Both the position numbers and the translations under genes were made by a program. Of a DNA stretch of 64,000 bases, positions 1-10,630 are shown piece by piece (the stretch's first letter is position 1; each line of letters begins with the position of its first letter). The stretch is from Podospora comata (Eukaryota > Ascomycota > Sordariomycetes > Sordariales > Podosporaceae): contig CP071493.1 of assembly GCA_017354895.1 (NCBI GenBank), positions 6,262,001-6,326,000 on the forward strand, written 5' to 3'. Below the pieces are notes generated by a model. That model was given only the letters and a program-made list of their open reading frames with translations. It was not told where the DNA came from and ran no database searches.

Positions 1-442
1 AGGACGCGGGAGCCGAAGACGTTGGTCTCGAAGGTGAGGCGGAGGTTCTGGAGGGTGGTGCAGGGATGGTGGACGATTATGCCGGCGTTTTGGATCAAGA
101 TGTCGAGGCGGGAGAAGGTGGACTCCAGGTAGGTTTTGGTGGCTTCGATGGTTGAGATGGAGGTGACGTCCACCTCGATGGGGGTGATGGGGGTGATGGG
201 GGAGAGGAGGGCGGAGCTGTGGTCGGCTTGAATTTTGGACAATGCGGCTTGCCCCTTTTGGAAGGAGCGGGAGCCGAGGAGGAGATGGTAGGAGGGGGAG
301 GATTTGGAGAGGCCGATGATGGTTTCGAGGCCGATGCCGCTGTTGGCGCCTGTGAGGAGGGTTAGTAATGGGGTGGGACATGGGATGATGGGGAAGACGA
401 ACCGGTGATGAGAATGATGGTCTTGTCGGCAGCGGTGGACAT
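1..442 (-). CDS. Short-chain dehydrogenase/reductase, partial at left edge
   Basis: N-terminal part of a classical SDR (NAD(P)-dependent oxidoreductase, Rossmann fold). Two exons are visible on the minus strand: 403-442 and 1-349, separated by a 53-bp GT-AG intron (350-402). Splicing restores the cofactor motif TGANSGIG, split across the junction after ATC ACC G. Further down are a V/DVTS segment and the NAG motif (QNAG) that supports the cofactor pocket. The catalytic Ser-Tyr-Lys lies beyond the window edge, so substrate cannot be guessed. The start is the first in-frame ATG before the Rossmann strand, leaving a short leader (MSTAADKT). A different SDR follows upstream on the same strand; the two are not close copies. 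Family assignment is firm; substrate unknown. Confidence 0.85.
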
Positions 443-1184
443 GTTGATGGTAGTTGCGGTGGACTGGTTTGAGTAGGTAATGTTTGAGATTGAACTGATG
501 ATGCTGATGAGTTACAAGATAATTCAGTACGAAAGACAGAGCTGGTTATGTACAGACATGTCATCAATCTGAATGACATAGAGGAGCCATTGGCATCGCC
601 GGCATTAACGGCCTTTAACATGACGCTCGATTCACTTCTATCTTTCACGATATCAGAATTGACATTACAGATTCATCTTCTACCTATTGTTATTACATCT
701 TTCGGTCTCGTTAATGCCGACTCGAATTTCATAGGATGTAAGCTGTCCAACCTGGAGGAAGAATGCCAAGACATTCAGGGTCCAAGATATCCCCCATTCT
801 TGGCAAGTAGCCAGAGCTCCTCCGCCAAGACAACACTACCCCGCCAAGCCGCAGCTTCTCTCTGGACCATATCTGCTCCAGACGCAATGCGTACTTCAAG
901 CCGCTCAAATAGTCCTCGGAAGACATAATCAAATCGGGCTTCCAGGTTTCTTGGAAGAATGACAGTGTCAGAGTTTAAGGACTCAACGGAAAGAGCTGTC
1001 AAATCACCACGTCTGCCCAGCGCTCCATTCCTGAGATGATGTCAAAAGCCGCAGGCTAGGGGTGACTCAAATACGACAAGAGTGATATATCCTATTGCTG
1101 TCTACCTACTCGAAAGATCAATTGTTTGCGTGTCTATGGTATTCCGCCGGGCATCTGCGTGTAACCCTTACCCTGACAGCCAAA
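443..1184. other. Intergenic stretch with a possible orphan 3' exon
   Basis: Lies between two minus-strand SDR genes. Minus-strand frame 775-1040 is open and protein-like (AWRGSVVLAEELWLLAKNGG) and is preceded by an acceptor-like CTCAG near 1031. It has no ATG of its own and I could not link it by splicing to the SDR at 1185-2242. It may be the relic of another gene or a chance ORF. Nothing else is recognised here. Confidence 0.3.
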
Positions 1185-2242
1185 TCAGTAGCTCCCAAGC
1201 ATGACAGCCAACCGGCCCCCATCGTTCACGAGCACCATACCGTTGCAGTAACTTCCAGCGCGGCTGGCAAGATACAATATCGTGCCCGCCATCTCCTCCT
1301 CCCCGCCAAATCTTTTGGCGGGAATGAACCGCGGGTCGTCGCTGGATTCAGTGCCGGGGTCTCGACTTCCAATCAGCCCGGACGCGAGCTCAGATGGGAA
1401 CACTGTGTTGCGCGTTTCTTGTCAGCCTCCCTTTCTCTCCCACAAATTACGGGCAAAACTCACATCCAGGTGCAAGCGCATTCACCCGAATCCCAAACCT
1501 CGCCAAATTCGAGCTGGCCTGCTTGGCAAGGTGCAAAACCGCCGCCTTACCCGCCGCGTATGCCGGCTTGGACGCTGGGTGACGACTGAAAGCAGCAATG
1601 CTACTAGTAACAATAACTTGACTCTGCACACTCGGCACATCACTCCCCTGCTTATCCCCCCGTCCAAAGACCTTACTTCCCTTCCCTTCAACCGCATTCT
1701 TATTCCCCATATCCAAGAGTTCCAAAAACGCCATAATGCTGAAAAACGCACCCGTAACGTTAACATTCAAACAATCCGTCATTGCGCTCATTGTCTTCTC
1801 ATCGAACATCTTCTGCCGAATCTCCGACAGGGACATGGAGGGGTCAAACCCGTTAGTGGGTCCAAGCACGCCGGAGTTGGCAACGAAGAGGTTGACGAAT
1901 CCGGACTGCTCAGTAATGATATCGACTGCGGACTGGAGGGATGACGCAGAGGTGACGTCGCATTGGATGGGAATGAAGACGGAGGGGTTCTGAAGGGCGG
2001 CCGTGTCGAGGACGGATTTACGGCGGCCGAGGAGGTAGATCTTGGAGGCGCCGTTGGCGGCGAGGGCTTGGGCCATAGTGAGACCGATGCCTGAATGGAG
2101 GAGGATGGGTCAATAAAAGAGGGAAATGGAGAGGGGCGGACAAGGGGGAGGTACCAGTTCCGCCGCCGGTGATGACGGCGACCATACCCTCCACGCTGAA
2201 GAGCGAGGCGGCGTTGAAGTTGTTGGTGCTGTTGGATCCCAT
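1185..2242 (-). CDS. Short-chain dehydrogenase/reductase
   Basis: Complete SDR oxidoreductase of 310 residues. Minus-strand exons are 2155-2242, 1464-2090 and 1185-1402 (933 nt, in frame). Introns are 64 bp (GTACCT...CAG) and 61 bp (GTGAGT...CAG). The first junction rebuilds the nucleotide-binding motif TGGGTGIG (about residues 25-32). The catalytic Ser is in IVTSSIAAFS (about S193) and the Tyr/Lys pair in PAYAAGKAA (about Y207, K211). After the second junction the chain continues APGLFPSELAS, the loop after the PG motif typical of fungal SDRs. No signal peptide or membrane segment is visible, so it is probably cytosolic. The substrate cannot be read from sequence. The C-terminal GMVLVNDGG matches the usual SDR end. 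Confidence 0.88.
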
Positions 2243-4141
2243 TTCGAAGTATTTGCTTGCGCGTCGCTTGCGTATCGAAATTGCGGAAAGACAGGAAAGG
2301 CAGGAGAAATTAACAAGTTAAAAACAGACTCAGGGGCAAGAGTAAGTAATGTAGTTCGCAGGAGCTATGGCGCTTTCCAATAATGTCAGTAGTTAGCGTA
2401 GGGTGTTGTCAACATAGCATGACTTGTTAAACTCAGGGGTAGTCGGGACGTAATAATACCGGAATTGTAAGATCCAAGCTCTATTCAGGGAAACTTTAGA
2501 GCTTCACTCTAACGCTTCTCCCTTTTGTCGTTCTATTCCGGAGCTAAGAGATGGAAAGCCCGATCCTTGTCCGGAACGCCGATGTGTCGGCGAAAGAGTG
2601 GCATCGTAACAACAGAGACAATCATTATGGGGATCGATGAAACCAGCGTTAAACACGTTTCTAAGTTACTCAGCATCGGACTTTATTTTGCAGTTGGCTC
2701 TTCCAAAATTTCGTTGTTCAACGTGTGCGACTGTCGTTGATTCAAGCTTTCGGCTCACTCCACCCCCGGAGCGGAGTGTGTGGGGATTCCCGGACCTCCG
2801 GACTTAGAGCCCCACTAACTCCGACCACATGCCAGCAGCTGCGACCGAGCATGCCGGAAGGGGTCCTGGGTACAGGTATCTTATAGGCCTTCGACCTCCT
2901 TTATCGCTCTCCGAAAAACTCTCCGTTCCGGTCACCAAATGCCTCTGTCACAGGACGAAGAACTGTCCGTTCTGACCGGAGCATCAGTTAGTTCAGGGGT
3001 AGGCGCTGATCTTGGTGCTGGCCGACTGGAGTGTCATTTCAGGAGTCTGAATGCCACTGCAGTTCACGTAGTTCCAGAGCCTCAGATACACTGTAAAGTC
3101 CACAAAAAAGTGCTGTAATTCAACACCCATTGAGTGATCAAAGTCGGTAACTTGGATTAGTTGTAGCTTTTGATAGCAATCATAACAGTTTGGCGCAGGG
3201 TGTCTGCTCTGCCGTGACAGTAGTATTGTGAAGGTCTTGAATAAGCCGTCAACGAACCGTGTATTTGAAATAAAGCTGCTTACTTAAATAAACCCCTAAA
3301 AACTGAAGATCTGGTAAGTCGTTTATCGTCGTCTCTGTCTTATATGTTTGGAAAGTTCCCTTATCCTATCTTCTAGCTTTGACGTTATTGTAACTCCTGG
3401 TGATAGATTCATTGATAAGGACGAAAGTTAAAGCCCACGCTGAAGGGACGGAAATATCACTAGCTAATCGAGCTTCGAACTCGTTATCGTCGTCTCTATC
3501 TCAAGTAACTAGTTTATACCATCCCATCTTCCAGGTTTAACGTCATTTGTCCAGTAATAGATTTATGGACTACTTAGGCCAAAAACACTTAAACGCGGTT
3601 CACTTCCGCCTTTTCTCTTGTTTTTTCTATTATATTTAGATAAGCACTATTCTAAAAAAGCAGAAAAACTACTATCCTATTGACCTTCGAAGTCGTTATT
3701 TTCGTTTCTACTTTAGGTAACTGGTTTTAGTTATTCTACCTTCCAGGTTTAATATTATTTATAATTTCCGGCGATAAACTTACTAATAAGAATAAAAATT
3801 CTTTTCCGCCTTTTCTCTCCTTCTACCCCGCATTTTATTTTATTTTCCTGGGCTTAAATACTCCTTCTCTCAGACCTGGTTATTGACTGCCTCTTCGGCA
3901 CTACTGCCCCGCAATTTACTTTCTTTTCTTCCCATAAATATACTTACTCTCTCACCCAAATCTTTTTCCCTCTGCTGTTTCGAAGACAAAAACCTCGCAC
4001 TAAATATCACCTTTTTTCACAATCTTCTTCCGTCTGCGGGTGCTGGACTCTCGGTATGGTAAATGTTGTTATGTTGAGTTACTGTGTTCAATGCCAGCTA
4101 TTTTGTTTATTCCCGATTGACTAACTTTTCCTCCCTTGCAT
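2243..4141. other. Gene-poor AT-leaning region with degenerate repeats
   Basis: No convincing gene on either strand. The short ORF at 2525-2740 has no coding character. A T/C-rich stretch from about 3600 to 4020 resembles worn transposon or promoter sequence. A degenerate three-copy repeat lies at 3317-3805 and is listed separately. Confidence 0.5.
3317..3805. repeat. Three diverged copies of a ~110-bp repeat
   Basis: Three blocks begin near 3317, 3480 and 3691. They share the order: GTCGTTATCGTCGTCTCT-like start, a short spacer, (C)TATCTTCCAGGTTTAACGT-like centre, then GTGATAGATT/ATAGATTTA-like end. Two blocks are preceded by a CTTCGAA-type sequence. Copies differ mostly by C/T and G/A changes and small gaps, as expected of an old tandem array or a worn transposable element. 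Spacing (163 and about 211 bp) is uneven. Confidence 0.5.
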
Positions 4142-4942
4142 TTACAGTGAACCTTTGATTTCTTTTTCGCCTGTTTTCCCGTCTGCTCTTGTGCTGCGCT
4201 CTGTCTTCTCGAGAGTTTTCTCCAGCCAAGCGATTCTTTTCCCTTTCTCCTTTCTGTCCAGCAGTTCACCCTCTGCCCGTGGGACCTCCCCCATCAAGCT
4301 CATGAGAAACGAGCTCCTGATATCAATCTCATCCTCCTCCTCTTCTCCTTCTTCCCCACCTGACCCTCTCCCCTCACCCAACAAACCCCCTCCCCCTTCT
4401 CGTGCTAAGTTCAGGACAAAATACATCCAATTCCTATCCCTCACTTCCACTGTGGGCAGCGTTCTCGGTCTACCAAGCACCTCAATAGTAGCGATGAGTC
4501 GTTCAGCGTTGACGACGCGGATGATTGTTGGGGACACAACGGGGCAGTATTCTGACCTTAAGGGGAGAAGGTCGGCGAGGGTTTTGGTGAAGGAGGCGCG
4601 TGCGTGGCGGAGGGCGCCGAGAGAGGAGAGGATTTGGGTGAGGAGGTTGCGATTTTGGGTGTGGAGGGGGTCAAGTTTGCGGACCTGGTCCTGGAGGCGA
4701 AGGGGGTCTTCGCTGGTGGTTGTCGTTATGCTTTGGGTGTGATAGAATGGCGATGGGTAGTGTGAAAGCGGCAGGGCAGGTTGCCTAGAGGCTAATATCA
4801 TCCATTGAAGGCGATGTGGTGGTGACAGTGGTGTGTAAAGATGACCGGTATCTTGGATGGTGGAAGTTGCGCTGGGCTGGGTATAAGCAGCCCGGCGAGG
4901 TGTCCAAAGAGGTGTGTGGTGCAACGTAGAGCAATGTATCAT
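4142..4942 (-). CDS. Hypothetical protein
   Basis: Single-exon ORF of 266 codons on the minus strand, not recognised. The middle (about residues 85-175) looks like real protein: LQDQVRKLDPLHTQNRNLL and LIATIEVLGRPR suggest helices followed by a strand. It is followed by a Gly/Glu-rich low-complexity stretch (about 185-210) and a Lys/Glu-rich C-terminus that may form a charged helix. The first 50 residues are weak, so the true start may be the internal Met at about residue 48 (MILASRQ). No signal peptide, membrane span or catalytic motif. It could be a lineage-specific gene or a spurious ORF. Confidence 0.4.
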   Translation of the reverse strand: MIHCSTLHHTPLWTPRRAAYTQPSATSTIQDTGHLYTPLSPPHRLQWMILASRQPALPLSHYPSPFYHTQSITTTTSEDPLRLQDQVRKLDPLHTQNRNLLTQILSSLGALRHARASFTKTLADLLPLRSEYCPVVSPTIIRVVNAERLIATIEVLGRPRTLPTVEVRDRNWMYFVLNLAREGGGGLLGEGRGSGGEEGEEEEDEIDIRSSFLMSLMGEVPRAEGELLDRKEKGKRIAWLEKTLEKTERSTRADGKTGEKEIKGSL

Positions 4943-5129
4943 GAGACCATATTAACGTTTTGTTAATGTGTTAATGTATTAATCTGTTAATGTGTAGATT
5001 ATTGCGGCTTCATGATATAATATTTCGGAAATATTCTATTGCTATGATGGATCATGAAACTAATTTTTGTGATATGCTGAGATAAGACATTCCGCCGCCC
5101 TAGTTCCAAGAAATCTCCCATGTCAAGCA

Positions 5130-5384
5130 CTACCAGTCATCCTCCTCCAGATAAAACCTCGGCACTGGCTTCGCGGGCGGTGGTGTTGGTAGCGCGGGCT
5201 CCTCCCCCGGCTCATCCTTGATACGAATCACAAGATCGCTGTGCATCACTTCCGGCTCTGCCTCCACCATCACCGGCGATGACATACGCCCAACCGTCTC
5301 TTCTCGGCCGTCCTGAAACACCAAGAACGCCGGAGGTAGAAACCACCACCTCGTGACGCTATACGACCACCACGCCCCGAACAA
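5130..5384 (-). CDS. Possible small membrane protein, incomplete model
   Basis: Open minus-strand frame just downstream of the chitinase stop. It encodes a hydrophobic, Trp-rich stretch that could span a membrane (FLPPAFLVF and neighbours), then an acidic/Pro-rich tail ending YLEEDDW. The 5' end has no ATG before the hydrophobic segment; the frame opens at a TTG, and the first ATG lies after the segment. Either an upstream exon is missing from my model or this is a 3' remnant. It is not in frame with the chitinase and no splice pair joins them. Function unknown. Confidence 0.3.
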   Translation of the reverse strand: MFGAWWSYSVTRWWFLPPAFLVFQDGREETVGRMSSPVMVEAEPEVMHSDLVIRIKDEPGEEPALPTPPPAKPVPRFYLEEDDW

Positions 5385-5469
5385 CAGAAAGATGGAGTTT
5401 GCAACAGTTCAACGGTTTTCAAAAAGTAATGCAGGTCCATATTTTTCTCTTTGGTAACTCCACAAGCCC

Positions 5470-8400
5470 TCAATCTTCAAACTTGTACTTCCAATCCGGA
5501 ATGCTATCTTCAATCTCCTTGAGCTCCTTTAGAACTTCATCTTGATATACAGTATCTGGATGCTCGTCGTAGTACTCACGGATCGCCCGAATATGGTCTT
5601 GGGCCCATGTCCGCGCAAATTCTGACACCTGGGAAAAGTAGTGCGGGTAGAACTCGTTCCAATGAGCCGTCAGCCCCTGCGCTTCCAACACATTCCGTTC
5701 AATCAGGCCGAGCTGCTGATAGATGGCCGACACGGCACCGTCTAGCTGTGTCACGACTTGATCATCCCGTACATACTGGAAGACGCCACGAGTTTCGCGC
5801 AGCGGATTGAGGAAGCGATTAACCGCCGTCTCGTCGCCGGCTTGAGCGTTGTCCAAATACTCGTTAAGTATTTCCTCAGACATCGGACGGACATATCCCT
5901 CGATTCGCCCCTTTTGTGCATTGACGGCTGCGTGGAGGAAGGTGAATGGCGCCGGGTTGCGGTTGGATCCTATTGCCTCGTAGAGGCGCTCAACAGGCCG
6001 CCTTATATCCGAAGAGTTGGGTGTAACGGGGGGCAAGCCGGCCGGAAGCCCGTTCGCGTTATTCCAGACGTTCTGCCAGAACTCGGCTCTTATGCCAGGC
6101 GTCCTGGTTTGCGGTCCTTCGGGAGTGAGTTGCCCAATAGGTCGACCGTTTCTGCCCATATATCCGGCGCGCCTTGGATTCCAGTGTTGACCGTGGTTGG
6201 CAACTGCTGCAAAACGGGCTACTGCAACAAGCTGTTATATTTGTCGTTGTTAGCAAGTGGACTGATTATGACACAATCACAGACAATCCAAATCTGAACC
6301 CCTCACCGGCAGTGGGTGTTCCACTTGGAGGTTAGGGGGCAACGTCAGGTCACCACCCTCCTCAATGGGTCGAGATTCGACCCTTGCATTATCGCAGTTT
6401 TGTGAGTGTACATCGTAATAGCGATCCAAGAATCCCTGCTGAGCAAGCCTCCATAGTGCCCTTCCAGTGACGTAGGCAAGGGACCACTGGGTGATCTCTG
6501 CTCCGTTGGTCGTCCACCAACTGAACTTTCTCGGTGCGGTTCGCTTTTCAAGAACCACAATGCCTCGCCTTTGTGTGATGAGGTCAAACTCCCCATCATT
6601 GTCAATGCAGGCAGCAGGGTCCAGGTCACAGGTTGTCTTATCACAAACCAACGGTGGTGGTAGTCGCTTGCTGACTTGACAGCACATGGACTTTTTTCTA
6701 CCCCCTGAGTGGTTTCCCTATTGTGAGTATCGAGCCATATTTTCCCCTTTCCTTTTTTTACATGGCCTGTCGTTAAGGAAAGGTGTGTGGACTTACAGCT
6801 ACACAGGTTCCACGAGCTGCCGCCCGCATGGGAATCCACCTGTACCTCCGCCAAGTCCTTACCATCCTCTTGCATTTTGCAGTTGCTATCTACACACTCC
6901 GGGGCACTACCCCTCCACGTACACGAATGCAAAGGTGTGTCATTTGGGCAGCAGTATTCTTGTTGAAGATGCCGTAGTACTGGTCAGTAAACCAAAGACA
7001 CCTGTCATACTGGTGATGATATGATGGGCTTTCTGAACAGGCAAGGTAATGAATGTACTCACTGGGTTCACCACTCATAGGACAAGCCCCCTTTTTGGTA
7101 GCCAGTTCTTTAAAGCCAGTACCGCAGTCACCCCCACCGAAGCTTTAATGTTGAAGCGATGGTCAGACCATGACATTGGAAACGGAAGCTCACAAGTGAG
7201 ATCTACATACCACGTGGTCCAGTAGCACCCATCGATCACTGTTTTCCAATCACCGGCCTCACAGCAAAATACCTTGTTGCCCCTGGCGCAGACGTAGGGG
7301 TCGGACTCTCGATCCTTTTCGGGCCCGCCACCCCTGAGATTCTGGTCAGACAGGTCGACAGTCAACAAGACGACTGGAAGTACACGTAGGCACTTACCAT
7401 CTCGAATTCAACACCCTCGCCTCGCCGGCATGACACTGGCCGTTACAGTCACCCCATATCCCTCCATCATTCCCGCTGCCACGCCACACACACTTCTGAG
7501 GTGCCGTGTCCTCGGGGCAGCAAATCGGCTTGCCTTCATCTTCCTTACCCTGGAGATCGGTAACGGCGATTAGTATAGTAGCTTACAGACCAAGGCCAGT
7601 TTGAACAATGGAATTGCAGAACCTACACAGCCATCTCTATCCCAACCAACCAAACTCTCACCCTTCCAACACCTCAGGTCTCGGGCCGGCTTGCAGTCAT
7701 ATTCCTTGATGACCCTGCACCCCTGCCCGTTCTCGCCTTGCAGGCTGTGGGCAACGTTTTTGGAGGTCTGCGCCAGCGCCACAACGCCGTTCAAGGAGGT
7801 GTCCACGTGAGAGACCTGATACCCTACCAGCCCACTCATGGCAGAAAACTTGTCGTCGTCCGTATCAACAGCCCAGATCATGCTGCCACCGAAACCAATC
7901 CGGTTGGCCCATTCCCTCTTCAGCTTAAAGGTCTCGGCGTCATCATACGAGATCCACTGGTCCCTGTCAAAAGTAAAATACTTGACGGCCGCCTTGCGGT
8001 CGAACACGGGCTTGATGTTGGGAACCTGCTTGAGGATGGCCTGGATCTCGTAGTACATGAGGATCCCGGCCTCCTTGGAGCACGGGCCTTGCTTCGCGCC
8101 GCCGCTGAATGGGCAGCCCGGGGTTGAGCACCTGGGGTTTTCGAGCTGGAAGGATCGCCCGTAGAAGCCATAGCCGAGGACTACCTGGTCGGGCCGGACG
8201 CCTACACGCCAGAGAAGCTGGGCGGCGAGGTTGATCTCGGTGAGATTGGTGTGGGCCTGGGCGATGGCGCCGATGGGGTTGTTCCGGTCCCAGGTGCCGT
8301 GAAGGTCGTAGCTCATCATGTTGGCCCAGTCGGCGTACTGGAGTAGGCCGGGGAGGTCGAACCATCGGAGGTACCAGAACGAGGAAGGGATGGTGAAGGT

Positions 8401-9558
8401 GATGCCCAGCCGGCGCGGGGAGGCATCAAAGGTTGACCGCAGGGTCTTCAGCAGCAGCACAAAGTTTGGGGTGTCTTCGGGCTTGCCACCTCTGTCAGGG
8501 GCTCCCGGATATTCCCAGTCGATGTCTAGGCCGTCGAATCCGTATTTGTTGAGAAACTTGACGACGCCGTCGGCAAACTTTTGGCGGTTCGATTCCGTGC
8601 TAGCGATTTCACCAAAGAGTGGTTGGGTGACCGTGTCATTGTCTGAGAATGTCCAGCCTCCGACTGCCACATATACCTTGAGGCTTGGATTGAATTTCTT
8701 TGCGTCGACTGTCAACTGCCACAGATCTTCGCTAGTTTCGTCGTCCATGGTGGTAAGTGCATAGCTCCGCGGTTCGATGAAAGCAAAGGCGTAGAAGAGG
8801 TGTGTGAGCTCCGTCAGAGGGAGATCGCTGGGGGATTTCTGGTTGCATTTCGATCGGTAACTCCAAGACTCATAGTATCCGATTACTGGCACATCGTCAG
8901 TCTCCAGTAATTCTATTACTAGTATCCTAACAAATTCTTACAGATATCCATGGATGCATTCTTGGGAGAACCGCCCGGTGGTTGCGGTTCCAGAACACAA
9001 TTTGACTGACACCCAGGCCGACAAAACTCCTAATTAAGTCGGATACTCTATTATCAGCATCCGTCCTCACAGAAGACGAGAAAGAAGAGGCATTAGTCCC
9101 TGTACCTCTGTCGTCCCACAGAACCCATGCTCGCTGCAGCAAGCATTCAGGGGGCAAGTGGTTCCGGGTATCTTTGCGTACTGCCCGCATGGGGCTTTCG
9201 CATCACAATTCGAAAGACATCCTGTGCCGCAATAAGCAGGGGCGTAACCGCAGTTTCCCGATGGACCGCAACACGCTCCGTTGGAGCACGGCCGACCAGG
9301 ACCACATGTATAGGGGTCATCAATGAGGACTCGTGCAAAGCCGGCGGGAGGCTGTCCAAATGCTTCCAAGTTGTTGGAACTCGCGGTCGAGCGTGACGCT
9401 GTGGTGTCGTTGCCGGTAACGGGCAAACGTTGTCGAGCTGTCAGTTCGGAATGACTTGACCGGTCCTTTGGGGCGTAGCTCCAGAACTGAATGCTGACAA
9501 TAGCCAGGAAGAGGAATAAAGCAAGCCATATGTGTTGCTGTGCGTTCAATGAGCGCAT
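5470..9558 (-). CDS. GH18 chitinase, subgroup C (killer-toxin-like), with two chitin-binding type-1 domains
   Basis: Secreted or membrane-tethered endochitinase of 1165 residues in nine minus-strand exons: 9106-9558, 8942-9029, 7627-8885, 7398-7549, 7211-7333, 7063-7142, 6797-6979, 6307-6704, 5470-6231. All junctions keep frame (3498 nt). Order of parts: hydrophobic N-terminal segment (WLALFLFLAIVSI, about residues 11-23); two Cys-rich ChtBD1/CBM18 modules (about 84-117 and 121-162; CCGPSGNCGY and CCSEHGFCGTTEEFC); GH18 barrel from about 182 (IGYYESW) with the catalytic signature DGLDIDWEYP, acid Glu about E305, and SYDLHG later. A long C-terminal region (about 600-1165) has repeated Cys clusters (ICCPEDT, VFCCEAGDW, EYCCPNDT, MCCQVSK) and an uncharacterised tail. 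This resembles fungal subgroup-C chitinases, compared by others with yeast killer toxin subunits. It hydrolyses chitin beta-1,4 links, in wall remodelling or in attack on other fungi. It is divergent from a LysM gene, the usual partner of this subgroup. Confidence 0.92.
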
Positions 9559-10630
9559 GATAGAGTCGATTACGAGCGTGTCTGCGCCTGATAAGTGTTC
9601 AGTCTACTGACGGGAGACAAGCTGTCTAGAGGGTGTAGAAACTGATCAATAGAAAAAGGTAGTATATAGAAAGCCATGAACACAGGGAAGATTCATGTGA
9701 AGTGGCTCAGATGTCTGGGTGTCATGGGGCCTTACCAGACTCTCAGTTTGTATCTGGCTATTCTGAGCTACGGTCTATCACTTACGAGTAACCGGCAAAT
9801 GGCTGTTCTGACGGCAGTTATATGATCAGATCGCTTAAGACATGGAGGGTCTCATCAGATACACAGTGTCTTAGATTATCATCAAATTGCCATCCATGCT
9901 CGCCTAACCATGGATCGATTGCTCTGTAATGTTCATAACCATGACAGGGTAAAGATAGGGTACATCTCGACGAACTGAATAAAGATGATTGGTCAGCTCG
10001 TATTTTACCTATCTCTGGTTTAGGTCATTCTCTATATGATCACTATACACTCGCATCTTTTGCTTACGTGGTGAACGAAAAGTATCAGCTAATATGGCAT
10101 GAAATTTTAGGTATGTCTTACACGGAAAATTCAGGGTCAAAAGGGGTTCGGTGAAGTGAACATCATCTCCCCTTTGCATTCTGGACAGTGTGTGTCACGG
10201 GGCGCGCCAAAGGCTGCATACGCAGCGGATGAAAGCTCGAGGAGCATTGGGCAAGGGATGAATTAAGGGGATATGCGCGATTCCCCTCTATCTTACATGA
10301 TCTAACACATGCACGGCAATAGTGGCATCCCGTCATGTACCACAACCCACAACTATGTCGTGTCTATTTTACATTCCTTTTTTTACCGGTCGGTTACCGG
10401 TAGAATTCCGCTAGAGGTATCAGAGTCCGAAGGCACTACCTCGTGTTCGACTCCCCGACATCCCTGTGATCGTCCAGACCGACAGATGGATTCTTCAAAG
10501 CTCGTTCAAGTATAGCAAATGCACCCTGCGAGCAAACGCTTCTTCAGACCATATAGCACATCAGCCCTTCAAGAGCTATCAGTTTTACTAGCTACTTATT
10601 TGAGCTTGAAGGTTCCAACGACGGAATAAC
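9559..10630. promoter_or_regulatory. Shared divergent promoter region of chitinase and LysM genes
   Basis: About 1.07 kb between the two start codons, AT-leaning and without a convincing ORF. Because the genes diverge, it must hold both promoters and suggests co-regulation. I could not assign specific binding sites with confidence. Confidence 0.6.

Noticed and set aside
2750-3000. Possible solo LTR
   Set aside because: A CAGGGGTAG sequence occurs at about 2437 and 2995, but I found no TG...CA ends or target duplication.
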